From Fluviicola taffensis DSM 16823 (GTDB lineage: Bacteria > Bacteroidota > Bacteroidia > Flavobacteriales_D > Crocinitomicaceae), in NCBI RefSeq assembly GCF_000194605.1, contig NC_015321.1, positions 4,154,001 through 4,218,000 on the forward strand: a DNA stretch of 64,000 nt. Reading direction: 5' to 3'. Numbering within the stretch: position 1 is the stretch's first letter; each line of letters begins with the position of its first letter. Made by a program: the position numbers and the translations under genes. Positions 55,021-62,660 of this stretch are shown here, piece by piece. The notes below the pieces were generated by a model that searched no databases, was not told the origin of the DNA, and was given only the letters and a program-made list of their open reading frames with translations.

Positions 55021-55081
55021 TTAACCACAAATGTTGATGTGGAACACTAAATCGAAAATTTCTTGGAGGTGCTGTTAGCTA
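55021..55081 (-). repeat. attC-like site G (truncated, downstream edge)
   Basis: On the minus strand the R'' core TAGCTAAC (55081-55074) includes the stop codon of the GNAT gene and is followed by AGCACCTCCAAG. The loop region at 55039-55021 is shared with attC-like site B at 18 of 19 bases (59962-59980). No L'/R' half with AAACGTT follows, so the right half looks lost. This marks the end of the array. Confidence 0.6.
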
Positions 55082-55509
55082 GAGTTTTTTTTCATCTTTA
55101 AATGTGGTATTCCATCTTCATCAAAATAGTCTCCCATTCCTTCGTAACCATTTTTGATATAAAAGTTTACGGCTGAGTCGCGAGCGTGACAATAGATTAA
55201 TTTAGATTTCCGGTCTATGGCAAATTTTTCGCAGAAGACCATCATTTCTGAGCCAATATTCATCCCCCTAAGTGTTTCCGTCACAACCACTCTTTGCATT
55301 TTCATTACATCAGCTTCGGGTACGAGAACAGCAGTGGCTATAATCATATCGTCTATAAAACCTGCTATTTGAAAATGATATTTCTCCTCTTCTAATTCCT
55401 GGTCAGTAAAGATACTTCCAAGTGGTTCTCTGAGAATTTTTTCTCTAAGTTTCACCGCATTTGTCCATTCTGGACTTTTATGGGCAATCTCTTTAAATGT
55501 TGTTTTCAT
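55075..55509 (-). CDS. GNAT acetyltransferase in an integron-type cassette
   Basis: A 144-residue GNAT protein. The acetyl-CoA motif is MQRVVVTETLRGMNIGSEMMVFCEKFA (about 89-115), followed by LIYCHARDSAVNFYIKNGYEGMGDYFDEDGIPHLKMKK, typical of the ElaA-like subgroup. The stop codon TAA lies inside the cassette's R'' core. The cassette 5' boundary GTTAGCTA (55523-55516 on the minus strand) is the exact reverse complement of this R'' core (TAGCTAAC). It is a one-gene cassette. Confidence 0.88.
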   Translation of the reverse strand: MKTTFKEIAHKSPEWTNAVKLREKILREPLGSIFTDQELEEEKYHFQIAGFIDDMIIATAVLVPEADVMKMQRVVVTETLRGMNIGSEMMVFCEKFAIDRKSKLIYCHARDSAVNFYIKNGYEGMGDYFDEDGIPHLKMKKNSS

Positions 55510-55515
55510 AAATTG

Positions 55516-55630
55516 TAGCTAACGTTTTTGGGCTTGGAGAAGATGGGTTTCGAAAGTATAAAAGCTAATAGAAAGCACAAATGTTCAACCTAGTAAAAAT
55601 GCCACACTTTTGCAAAAACCATGTTGCCTA
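55516..55630 (-). repeat. attC-like site F
   Basis: On the minus strand R'' GGCAACATGG (from 55630) and R' AAAACGTTAGCTA (to 55516), about 115 bp apart. The inner L''/L' arms pair only partly, so it is weaker than A, B, C and D. Its R' gives the 5' boundary of the GNAT cassette. Confidence 0.6.
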
Positions 55631-55682
55631 CTGCCATTTTTCGTATCGTTTTTTTCTAATTTGATCTAACGTCTTTTGCAAA

Positions 55683-56150
55683 CTAATTTTCAATTTCAGA
55701 AAGGTCAAAGTCATTTTCAGTTACAAATGTTGCTTTAATTTGCTTTGGTTGTCCAATAGGTTTAAGTCCCAATAAATCTTCGTCATCGCTTAATTCAGTT
55801 AAAAATTCTGTTTCAGAATTTGCATTTCCAATTATAACCCAAGGTTGTCCAAATTCAGTTTCCAAATAGTAAATGTTCAATTCCAAATTTCCGTTGTCAA
55901 GATACAACTTATCGCCAATTGGACAACCTTGAAATTCACCAATAAAGTCAAAGTTCTTCTTACTATTTTTGTTATCACTTGTTCCAATTTGGTCTAAAAT
56001 ATATTCTCGTTTATTCTGTTCGATTTTGTCCGCCAAATTCTCTTGAGTTTGGGAAGAATTTGAAAAACTTGGTCGTTCAGTACGAAGCAAATAATACTTG
56101 TCTTCATTTTGAATTTTATAAATGCTGAAAATTTTCAATTCACTTGCCAT
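55683..56150 (-). CDS. Unknown cassette protein
   Basis: A 155-residue soluble protein with no recognised family. Mixed beta strands with charged loops (IFSIYKIQNEDKYYLLRTERPSF, FDFIGEFQGCPIGDKLYLDNGNLELNIYYLETEFGQPWVIIGN) suggest a small beta-rich domain. Cassette 5' boundary GTTACCTG (minus strand, from 56213) and 3' R'' TAGGCAAC (55630 downward) match at 6 of 8 positions as reverse complements. Typical of cassette ORFs without known relatives. Confidence 0.6.
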   Translation of the reverse strand: MASELKIFSIYKIQNEDKYYLLRTERPSFSNSSQTQENLADKIEQNKREYILDQIGTSDNKNSKKNFDFIGEFQGCPIGDKLYLDNGNLELNIYYLETEFGQPWVIIGNANSETEFLTELSDDEDLLGLKPIGQPKQIKATFVTENDFDLSEIEN

Positions 56151-56206
56151 AGATTATTTGTCAAAATTTTTGTCTGTCTTGTTAGCACGGTCGGTCATAG
56201 GGTTAC

Positions 56207-56342
56207 AGGTAACGTTTCGCCGCCTAGCGCTCGGCTCACTTTTCACAAGATCGTTTCTCCGAACATAAAATATTCTTTTTTAAAACTTATCGTTTCACCA
56301 AAGTATAATCCGGGCTGGTGCTTGCTTACTTGCTGTTATAGG
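56207..56342 (-). repeat. attC-like site E
   Basis: Minus strand: R'' CCTATAACAGCAAG (56342 downward) and R' GCGAAACGTTACCT (ending 56207), 136 bp apart. The ends agree with the array consensus TAACA...AAACGTT, but the L''/L' arms are only weakly complementary. Confidence 0.6.
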
Positions 56343-56345
56343 TAT

Positions 56346-56783
56346 TTATTTCACTAAATAACTTGCTTCAAAAGGTAAGGATACTTCTCTATCATTGCAG
56401 AAATATATAACTTTACCTTGCACAACATTATCTCCTTTTGTTTTAGCGTATATACTTACAGTACTAACAATACCATTATTGTTTTTTATTGTGTCTGAAT
56501 ATTTTTTTGTCTCTTCATTCCACAAAACAACTACTGGCGATTTTGTATCTGTTTTAAGTAATCCAACACTTAAAATTGCAGAGTCTCCCTGATTAACATT
56601 ATAATTAAAAAATGTAGGATAACTCATTACTTTGCAATCTTCTGGAAGCATTTGCATTTTTTTTAATTCAGTCTTTAAACTGTCATTTTCGCTTGTAAGT
56701 TTTTCTAATATTTTTTTATCCTCATTTGAATTGCAAGAAAATAAAGCAAATGTTATAAAAGATAGATAGATAAATTTATTCAT
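56346..56783 (-). CDS. Cassette lipoprotein, unknown
   Basis: A 145-residue predicted lipoprotein with signal MNKFIYLSFITFALFSCNSN (Cys17) and a coiled-coil stretch KKILEKLTSENDSLKTELKKMQ after it. The rest is beta-rich (TFFNYNVNQGDSAILSVGLLKTDTKSPVVVLWNEETKKYSD and VQGKVIYFCNDREVSLPFEASYLVK; Cys in FCND). I start at the ATG at 56783 because upstream residues of the open frame lie in attC-like sequence and are not coding-like. No family recognised. Member of the cassette array. Confidence 0.65.
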   Translation of the reverse strand: MNKFIYLSFITFALFSCNSNEDKKILEKLTSENDSLKTELKKMQMLPEDCKVMSYPTFFNYNVNQGDSAILSVGLLKTDTKSPVVVLWNEETKKYSDTIKNNNGIVSTVSIYAKTKGDNVVQGKVIYFCNDREVSLPFEASYLVK

Positions 56784-56801
56784 ATATTTTTGTGTTTTGC
56801 G

Positions 56802-56890
56802 ATTACACATCACGGCGGCGGTTTCCAAATAGGCAAAGGCGCCTAACAAGTTTAATCATTTTCGCGCTTTTACTTATTTGGTGTTAGTGG
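56802..56890 (-). repeat. attC-like site D
   Basis: Minus strand: R'' CCACTAACACC at 56890, L'' CCAAATAAGTAAAAGCGC (56881-56864) and L' GGCGCCTTTGCCTATTTGG (56843-56825), which pair almost fully. The R' core AAACGTT is degenerate (GTGATGTGTAAT at 56813-56802, one mismatch to the 5' boundary of the next cassette at 58210). It shares most of its length with site C. Confidence 0.75.
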
Positions 56891-56897
56891 TATTTTA

Positions 56898-57485
56898 TTA
56901 ATTTACTAATTCCCATTTTTTTCCATTCAATAGATCGTAGCGGACATAACCATATTTTAAACTCCAATATATTTTTGAGATAAAATGTTCACGAGAAGCG
57001 TATTCATTGGATTCCGGTTTTATAATAACAATATCATCATATTTTTTACCACCAATTTTCATTTTGTATTTTGTCTGTTTAAGAACATCTTCTATTTTTT
57101 GATTATATTTTGGATAAAACACTGCCTCACTCAAGTCCAAATTAAATTGTACTAACGCAGGTTCCTTGTTAACTTTATTTATCTCTAAAATATGTATTTC
57201 AACAGGTTCAAAATAATTGTCTATGGTAAGGTAAGCTTCGCTATAATCAGCCTCAACAAGTAAAGTGACTAACTTGTCTGGATTAAGTGTCATTTGAGCA
57301 GCATTGTTTTTCATATTAATTACTTGTCTAATTCTTAAAGAATCCCTTTCACCTAAGTTTGATTCAAAAATTAAAACGTCATTCTTTTTATATGGATTAA
57401 AATTCAGTTCGGAATCATCTAAATTGGATGATTTACAACACAAAAACACTGGTAATATGCTTAGGATTAAAAGACAATTTTCCAT
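56898..57485 (-). CDS. Cassette lipoprotein, unknown
   Basis: A 195-residue predicted lipoprotein with a short signal MENCLLILSILPVFLCCKSS (lipobox around Cys16/17). The mature part is beta-rich with several Tyr/Asp segments (NYFEPVEIHILEINK, YSEAYLTID, KIGGKKYDDIVIIKPES). No family recognised. The cassette boundaries are GTTGGTGG (5', 57552-57545) and CCACTAAC (3', 56890-56883): complementary at 7 of 8 positions, with one G-T change. Confidence 0.65.
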   Translation of the reverse strand: MENCLLILSILPVFLCCKSSNLDDSELNFNPYKKNDVLIFESNLGERDSLRIRQVINMKNNAAQMTLNPDKLVTLLVEADYSEAYLTIDNYFEPVEIHILEINKVNKEPALVQFNLDLSEAVFYPKYNQKIEDVLKQTKYKMKIGGKKYDDIVIIKPESNEYASREHFISKIYWSLKYGYVRYDLLNGKKWELVN

Positions 57486-57544
57486 AATGATTTACAAACT
57501 TAAAATTTCAGAGTTGAAGACCAATTTCTATGTAAGACATATTG

Positions 57545-57625
57545 CCACCAACGTTTCGCAAATAGGCAAAGGCGCCTAACAAATCTAGTACTTTTCGCGC
57601 TTTTGTTTATTTGGTGTTATGTGTA
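57545..57625 (-). repeat. attC-like site C
   Basis: Minus strand: R'' TACACATAACACC (from 57625), L'' CCAAATAAACAAAAGCGC (57614-57597), L' GGCGCCTTTGCCTATTTGCG (57576-57557), R' GAAACGTTGGTGG (ending 57545). L'' and L' are reverse complements at 15 of 18 positions. The architecture R''-L''-loop-L'-R' and the 81 bp length fit attC. Confidence 0.8.
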
Positions 57626-58198
57626 TCATTCAGTTTCTAATTCCAATTTATTTATTAAGTCTTCGATTTGCTCAACTTGTCCTAAGTCAGAATCATATTG
57701 TTCCTTGAAGATTTGTCCATAAAAACGATAGAGATAGAAGTATATTGCACCTTCATCAATTACTCCTGTTCTGTATGCCTTGTAAAACATTGGAAAAAAT
57801 TCGCGCTTAAGTTCTAGTTCGTCTTCTGTTCCGGATACATGGTGGAAGACCAATTGCGGTGTAAAACAGGGTATTTCTCCTAAGTTTTTTTCTGGATAAG
57901 AATGTGATCGTAAATATTGAACCATACTTTTGAAAAGAACTTCATCTATTTCACGCCATTTTTTAATTATGCTATCGGTTTCTTTTGATTCTCTTCCAAA
58001 TTCCTGTTGAATCCGGTCAAATGAGATTCTTATTGATTGGTCTAAATCAAATACCATTTCTAAATATTCTTTCTGATTTTCACTATGTTTTAGTGCTTCG
58101 ATATCAATTGACTTTAATACGGTCAACAATGAATCTTCATTTTGTCCAAATGAGATACTTAGGGTAAGAAAAAATAATATGGTTAGTCTATACTTCAT
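57626..58198 (-). CDS. Secreted cassette protein, unknown
   Basis: A 190-residue protein with a signal peptide (MKYRLTILFFLTLSISFGQ). The mature part is alpha-helical and charged, with LLTVLKSIDIEALKHSENQKEYLEMVFDLDQSIR and the Glu/Asp-rich tail QVEQIEDLINKLELETE. No family recognised. The cassette boundaries GTTATGTGTA (5', 58208-58199) and TACACATAAC (3', 57625-57616) are perfect reverse complements over 10 bases. It is separated from its upstream attC-like half by the IS insertion, so any expression from an upstream array promoter may be affected. Confidence 0.7.
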   Translation of the reverse strand: MKYRLTILFFLTLSISFGQNEDSLLTVLKSIDIEALKHSENQKEYLEMVFDLDQSIRISFDRIQQEFGRESKETDSIIKKWREIDEVLFKSMVQYLRSHSYPEKNLGEIPCFTPQLVFHHVSGTEDELELKREFFPMFYKAYRTGVIDEGAIYFYLYRFYGQIFKEQYDSDLGQVEQIEDLINKLELETE

Positions 58199-58200
58199 TA

Positions 58201-58210
58201 CACATAACGT
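58201..58210 (-). repeat. attC-like site B, R' remnant beside the IS
   Basis: Minus strand ACGTTATGTG, the R' core and 5' boundary of the next cassette. It continues the L' half at 59912-60040 if the IS is removed with one ACGT copy, restoring CCAAAACGTTATGTG. Confidence 0.7.
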
Positions 58211-59915
58211 CAGTCTGTCTAAAAACCCATTTTAAGATTCTAAACAATCTGTTTTTTGGATAAATATACCTGTTTTAAGAGCGCTGTATAACTTGTTTCA
58301 CAAAATGTTTCGGAGTAAATCCTTTCTTTAAAATCTTCGCAAATCGTCTTGAAATGGCTGCTCAGAATCAAAAATAGAAAACCAAGTTCTCTTAAGAAAT
58401 TTTTGAGTGTATTTTGGTCAAGTAAATTGAATATTCGACGCAAATTGTAGCAGGTAAAAATCAATCCAACATCTGCAGTTGCATGTTTCATTGTCTTTTT
58501 AGTCATCACATAATAAAAATCCCATTGACGCTTTATGACACCGAACGGATGTTCCACGATTGCTTGTCGTTTGCGGTAAGTTTCCATGTTTCGTTGAAGT
58601 CGTTTTTTGTTTGCGTCAATTAAATCCATGTGTTCCGAACGCTCGATGAAACGCCCCGTTTTATTGCGTGTGCATTTTTCAAAAAGACTGCATGTCAAAC
58701 AAGCTTTTGTTTTATAGTGTTTTACGCGGTTGATCGTTTTCCCGCTTGCCTTGTTGTACCAACGACCGTTTGTGGTGAGCAACTCTCCAGCTGGACAGGT
58801 ATATTCATCGCGCTCCTTATTGTAGTTGAAATGTTCTACATCAAAGGAAATATCTGGAGCATGTGAAGCAACATCAGGGAAAGCTACCAATACTTCTACC
58901 CCTTGTTTGTGTGCGTAATCGAATTCGGTTCCAGTATGATAGCCTTTATCGAAAAGTATTGTGAAATCTGATTTTCCAAGAATGGTTTTAGCCCTGCGAG
59001 CCATTGCACCCATGGCTTTTGAATCGTTTTTATTGGTGACCTTAAAATCAATTGGAATGTTGTGTTTTGCATCAACGGTCGATTGAACATTATATGCCAC
59101 CTCAGTTATGTTATTGCGCACAATCATTTGTCTGCTGTCGGGATCGGAAGTTGAAATTTGTACTTGTCCAGTTTCGTCGAGTTGCTTTTTATATGCTTCG
59201 TATTTGTTCTTGTACTGCTTGTGCTTATCGATTTTAGCGTTGATTTCCTGCTTTTTCTCCGCTGTTAAATCATTGTCTTCACTTGCCAGGATAGCACTGT
59301 ATTCATTGAGTTTGTCGTCAATATAAGCAATATGACGCTCAATTTTCTTTTCGTTAAAGTTGTTTTTCTTCGAGTTCTGTGCACGCAACTTGGTTCCATC
59401 ACCAGCCAGTAATTTTCCACCAATCAATTCAAAGTTTTTGGCAAGCGAAACCGTTGCATGAAACACTTTTCGGATAGCTCTTGGGTTATCTTTTCTAAAA
59501 TTGGCAATCGTATTGTGGTCGGGCGCCAAACCTTTCATGAGCCACATCAGTTCAATATTACGTTTGCATTCCTTTTCCAATTGTCGGGATGAACGAACAC
59601 GGTTCAAATACCCATAAATAAAGAGTTTCAATAAATCAGCGGGGTGGTAAGCTGGCCGACCGTTCTCTATAAACGACATATCGAAACCATAATCTGAAAG
59701 CTTTATGGCTCCAACAAACAAATCGATTAATCGCACTTCATTGTCTTCTGAAACCGCTTGATCTAAACAGAAAAACTCTGTCTGATTTCGATCTTTTCCT
59801 TGAATGAATTTCATACTTGAAGATAGCTAAAATCAGTTTTTTGGCAATCAAAAAAGGTTGATTTTTATGAAAATTCGTTTCTGGAAAAAGGAAGGGTTTT
59901 TAGACAGTTTGACGT
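58207..59915 (-). mobile_element. IS1182-like insertion sequence with 4 bp target duplication
   Basis: A complete insertion sequence of 1701 bp (58211-59911) with terminal inverted repeats of 18 bp: CAGTCTGTCTAAAAACCC at the left and GGGTTTTTAGACAGTTTG at the right, 16 of 18 complementary. It is flanked by the direct repeat ACGT (58207-58210 and 59912-59915). The single gene is an intact transposase on the minus strand. The target is inside an attC-like site, at the AACGTT core between L' and R'. Confidence 0.9.
58240..59814 (-). CDS. IS1182 family transposase
   Basis: A 524-residue DDE transposase, intact by length. The N-terminal DUF772-type region is GRPAYHPADLLKLFIYGYLNRVRSSRQLEKECKRNIELMWLMKGLAPDHNTIANFRKDN (about 52-110; Pro54, Tyr67, Arg76, Asp99-His100). 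Candidate acidic catalytic residues are Asp139 (LAGDGTKLRA), Asp289 (FDKGYHTG) and Glu421 (VEHPFGVIKRQW). A zinc-like Cys cluster Cys340, 372, 375 and 381 is visible. No frameshift or internal stop is seen, so it may still be active. Confidence 0.93.
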   Translation of the reverse strand: MKFIQGKDRNQTEFFCLDQAVSEDNEVRLIDLFVGAIKLSDYGFDMSFIENGRPAYHPADLLKLFIYGYLNRVRSSRQLEKECKRNIELMWLMKGLAPDHNTIANFRKDNPRAIRKVFHATVSLAKNFELIGGKLLAGDGTKLRAQNSKKNNFNEKKIERHIAYIDDKLNEYSAILASEDNDLTAEKKQEINAKIDKHKQYKNKYEAYKKQLDETGQVQISTSDPDSRQMIVRNNITEVAYNVQSTVDAKHNIPIDFKVTNKNDSKAMGAMARRAKTILGKSDFTILFDKGYHTGTEFDYAHKQGVEVLVAFPDVASHAPDISFDVEHFNYNKERDEYTCPAGELLTTNGRWYNKASGKTINRVKHYKTKACLTCSLFEKCTRNKTGRFIERSEHMDLIDANKKRLQRNMETYRKRQAIVEHPFGVIKRQWDFYYVMTKKTMKHATADVGLIFTCYNLRRIFNLLDQNTLKNFLRELGFLFLILSSHFKTICEDFKERIYSETFCETSYTALLKQVYLSKKQIV

Positions 59916-60040
59916 TTTGGCGCTTGGCGCAGTGGCGGATTTCGGAGCACAAAACTGTCAATTAACCACAAAAGTTGATGCGAGGTAGAATGTTCAATTA
60001 ACCACGTCACCCGCTATTGAGCCAAACGCCTGTTATCGGT
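59912..60040 (-). repeat. attC-like site B (L''-L' half)
   Basis: Minus strand: R'' ACCGATAACAGG (from 60040), L'' GGCGTTTGGCTCAATAGCGG (60030-60011) and L' CCGCCACTGCGCCAAGCGCC (59938-59919), complementary at 15 of 20 positions (16 with a G-T pair). The loop holds the 19 bp motif at 59962-59980 also present in site G. The R' core AAAACGTTATGTG is split by the IS. Confidence 0.8.
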
Positions 60041-60066
60041 TCGGCATTCTTTTCGGTCGTCTGATT

Positions 60067-60606
60067 TCATTCGCTTCTCAGTTTAGCGTAAATGTCCAAA
60101 CTTATAAATTTTCCGTTTTTAATTTCACAGTCTCGCATTGTTCCTTCGTGCTTGAAGTCAAGTTTTTTCATTGCGTTTTTACAGTTCAAATTGTCTGTTT
60201 CAACAAGCCCTTCAATTCTATGTAGTCCTAAGTTGTCAAAACCGTAATTGCAAATTACTGGCATTACTTCTATCATTACACCTTGTCCCCAAAACTCTTT
60301 CAAAAGCCAAAAACCGATTTCTGCTTTTTTGTGTTCTTTGCTTAAACTGTTTAGCCCGCCTGCACCGTAAAATGTTTTGTTGTCTAATGAGCATACTGCC
60401 CACCAAATACCTGTCCCTTCTTTTTCTAAGTCTGAAAAAAAACGCATTTGAGCTTTGGTGTCTTCAAGCGTTTTATAACTAACTCCGTAATATTTAATAA
60501 TTTCAGGGTCTGAAAGTCCTTTGTAAACATTTTCTATATCACTATCAACAAATTGCCTTAGTAAAAGTCTATCTATCCTTATAATTGGAAAGTCTGCAAC
60601 TGTCAT
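60067..60606 (-). CDS. GNAT acetyltransferase (RimJ/RimL type)
   Basis: A 179-residue protein of the Acetyltransf_3 group. It has TDRLLLRQ-like IRIDRLLLRQFVDSDIENVYKGLSDPEI at the N-terminus (about 9-36), WWAVCSLDNKTFYGAGGLNSLSKEHKKAEIGFWLLKEFWGQGVMIEVM (68-115, with the Gly-rich turn FWGQGVM) and the typical YGFDNLGLHRIEGLVETDNLNCKNAMKKLDFKHEGTMRD (about 122-160). It likely acetylates an N-terminus or small molecule; the target is unknown. It is the last gene before R'' of site B, so it belongs to a four-gene cassette. Confidence 0.9.
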   Translation of the reverse strand: MTVADFPIIRIDRLLLRQFVDSDIENVYKGLSDPEIIKYYGVSYKTLEDTKAQMRFFSDLEKEGTGIWWAVCSLDNKTFYGAGGLNSLSKEHKKAEIGFWLLKEFWGQGVMIEVMPVICNYGFDNLGLHRIEGLVETDNLNCKNAMKKLDFKHEGTMRDCEIKNGKFISLDIYAKLRSE

Positions 60607-60770
60607 TTTTTAAATCTTTATTGTTTCATTTTATGTTGCCCCCTACGATTAGGATATGCGCTGGATGCATTTCACTACTATATAGCCGGAAAACGAAAGT
60701 TAACCGTTTAAAGGTTCATACGAAACCTCTTAAGTTTTGCATTTGCAAATACATTGTTGAGAAATAGTTG

Positions 60771-61118
60771 TTATTCTGTATAATGAGCAAACATTTTGTT
60801 TACTTTCCCATTTTGGTCAAAAAACATCACTTCAATTGCTTTTTTATTCATTACTGACTTATAGTATATAGCAATGGAATTAACACCATAGGTTACATCA
60901 TACAACTCAAAGTGAAGGCTGGGTATTTTATCCAGCGCTCTTTTCCAATAATTTGCCACATTTTCCTTTCCTTTTAAAATGTCCGTATCACTACCGGTGG
61001 CTAATTTAATCATAGGGGTTGTAATTTCAATATCCTCAGAATAGTGCGATAGTATTTCTTCGAGGTTATGTGAATTCCAGGAATTGATCCACTCTTTAGC
61101 AAAATTTTGTGTGCTCAT
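60771..61118 (-). CDS. SnoaL-like nuclear transport factor 2 fold protein
   Basis: A 115-residue SnoaL/DUF4440-type protein of the NTF2-like fold. Starting at the ATG at 61118 (MSTQNFAKEWINSWNSHNLEEILSHYSEDIEITTPMIK) gives the classical SnoaL start; the open frame extends 25 codons further but does not look family-like. Central VANYWKRALDKIPSLHFELYDVTYGVNSIAIYYKSVMNKKAIEVMFFDQNGKVNKMFAHY fills the rest. Fold members bind small hydrophobic molecules or have isomerase/cyclase activity; the activity is unknown here. Confidence 0.8.
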   Translation of the reverse strand: MSTQNFAKEWINSWNSHNLEEILSHYSEDIEITTPMIKLATGSDTDILKGKENVANYWKRALDKIPSLHFELYDVTYGVNSIAIYYKSVMNKKAIEVMFFDQNGKVNKMFAHYTE

Positions 61119-61194
61119 ATTTATTCTTGTTTGATTGTCAATTTTATTTTCTGCTTTTCCAGCATAAATAACCCCAAAATATTGCCTTTGCATT

Positions 61195-61316
61195 AATGCA
61201 TGCCTTAAGCATTTTGCGCTCTGTTTTATGGCAACTCATACATATTTAAAAAAAATCATACAACTTGAATTAATCACTGAATCGACATTTTTCAGGGGCT
61301 GGCAAAGGTGCTGTTA
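61195..61316 (-). repeat. Degenerate attC-like segment H
   Basis: Minus strand: TAACAGCACCT (61316-61306), which contains the MBL gene's stop codon, matches site G (55077-55067) exactly over 11 bases. A weak L'-like half (GCGCAAAATGCTTAAGG) lies before the SnoaL gene. It may be a decayed attC inside the four-gene cassette. Low confidence. Confidence 0.3.
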
Positions 61317-62075
61317 ATTTTTATAAAGTTTAAATTCTTCAATGTCATGATATCCAAAAATTTCAATTTCTGGATGGTCAATTGCAAGTTTACGAATTTT
61401 ACCTAGTGTTGTTAATCTCAAATTATTGTCGTCTGCTCGCATTTTAGCTAACTCATTTACTGGGTGCTTCTCATTTGTAAGTTCCACTTTCATATAGTAT
61501 GCGTCTGCTATATAAAACAGCCAATTGTTATCTGTTTTTAATGCAACACCGCAATGTCCAAGCGTATGCCCAAAGAGAGGAATAAGATAAATTTCAGTTT
61601 CAATGTTGGCACTAATTTTTCTTGCTTCAAAACCGAACCAATTGACATCTGATTTCTGGTACGTCTTAATGGTTGGCATATGTGCCAAAGGGAGTTCCAA
61701 ATATCTTGGATTGTTTGAATGGAAATTGTTTAATTCTTCCTCACTAACGTGAACCGTCGCTGAGGGAAAATCTGCTAATCCACCAATGTGATCATTGTCT
61801 AAATGTGAGATGATACAGTCTGTTACGTTTTTAGGGTCTAGCCCTAATTCTTCTATTTGCCGCACCGCAGTTTGATTTTCGTCAAAACGATAACCTACAA
61901 GCTCAATTAATTGTTGCCCAATTCTTTCAGATGGGTTTAGGGTATCTAATAGTCCAATACCCGTGTCAATAAGAATAAGCCTTCCATTTTCATTTACTAA
62001 CAAACAATGTCCGCAAACATTATCGTTAATTGGTGAAATAATTTTTACGCAGTTTAAATGATGTATTTCTTTCAT
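61314..62075 (-). CDS. MBL-fold metallo-hydrolase
   Basis: A 253-residue metallo-beta-lactamase-fold protein, related by length and layout to quorum-quenching-type lactonases. The metal-binding motif is SHLDNDHIGG (about 89-98), so the second His of HxHxDH is Asp (HxDxDH). Further ligands are GHTLGHCGVA (His around 170-180), ADAYY (Asp) and the last GYHDIEEF. Residues about 30-44 hold the fold motif LILIDTGIGLLD. Its substrate is unknown. The stop codon overlaps an attC-like R''-type sequence. Confidence 0.85.
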   Translation of the reverse strand: MKEIHHLNCVKIISPINDNVCGHCLLVNENGRLILIDTGIGLLDTLNPSERIGQQLIELVGYRFDENQTAVRQIEELGLDPKNVTDCIISHLDNDHIGGLADFPSATVHVSEEELNNFHSNNPRYLELPLAHMPTIKTYQKSDVNWFGFEARKISANIETEIYLIPLFGHTLGHCGVALKTDNNWLFYIADAYYMKVELTNEKHPVNELAKMRADDNNLRLTTLGKIRKLAIDHPEIEIFGYHDIEEFKLYKN

Positions 62076-62116
62076 AATTATTTTTGGACTGTTTTTTCTC
62101 TATTTAACAAGGTCAA

Positions 62117-62566
62117 TTATAGCTCTTTTTCAAAACAAATGCTACTTTCAATATTTTCATATTGTCCATAATTCTTGATGATTTTGTAACCACTCTTTTT
62201 ATATAAGCCAATTGCTTCAAGCATTTTGTCACCCGTTTCTAACACACATTTTTTATAACCTAATTCCTTTGCCCAACTTTCCAAATCATTCAAAACTGCA
62301 ACAGCTACACCTTTTCCTCGCATCTCAATTGTTACATACATTCTTTTTATTTCCATTGTCGAATTGTCAAATTCTTTCATTGCACCACAACCAACTGGTA
62401 AATAGTCATTCAAAGCAACAACTACGTTTTTAATAAGGTCAGTTTTATTATACTGTGCAAAAAAGTCATTTGTATCTCCATTCTTCTTTGCCAGATCTTT
62501 GTCAAGTTCTAATACTAAGTTTTGAAAATTTTTGTTTTCTGAATTTGTTCTGATTAATGTTAACAT
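62117..62566 (-). CDS. GNAT acetyltransferase
   Basis: A 149-residue GNAT protein. The acetyl-CoA loop is RMYVTIEMRGKGVAVAVLNDLESWAKELG (about 94-122) with VLETGDKMLEAIGLYKKSGYKIIKNYGQYENIESSICFEK at the end; this matches the RimI-like MarR-associated GNAT type. The gene is the first one after the cassette 5' boundary GTTATCGGT. Substrate unknown. Cassette content (GNAT) is typical of integron-type arrays. Confidence 0.87.
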   Translation of the reverse strand: MLTLIRTNSENKNFQNLVLELDKDLAKKNGDTNDFFAQYNKTDLIKNVVVALNDYLPVGCGAMKEFDNSTMEIKRMYVTIEMRGKGVAVAVLNDLESWAKELGYKKCVLETGDKMLEAIGLYKKSGYKIIKNYGQYENIESSICFEKEL

Positions 62567-62660
62567 ATTGTATTATTAATGTATGGATACTTAAAATTTG
62601 CTTTCAAATCAATTATGCCTACAAAATTGATTTCTATGAATCCTTTCTTATTATGCTGAC

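Noticed and set aside
55660..55680. Extra R'-like GACGTTAGATC just after the 55683-56150 gene
   Set aside because: No R''/L'' half pairs with it, so it is not counted as an attC-like site; it could be a remnant.
57545..57625. The inverted repeats in 55-63 kb as plain transcription terminators
   Set aside because: They have long arms broken by mismatches, lack T runs after the stem, and show boundary cores that covary per cassette, which terminators do not explain.
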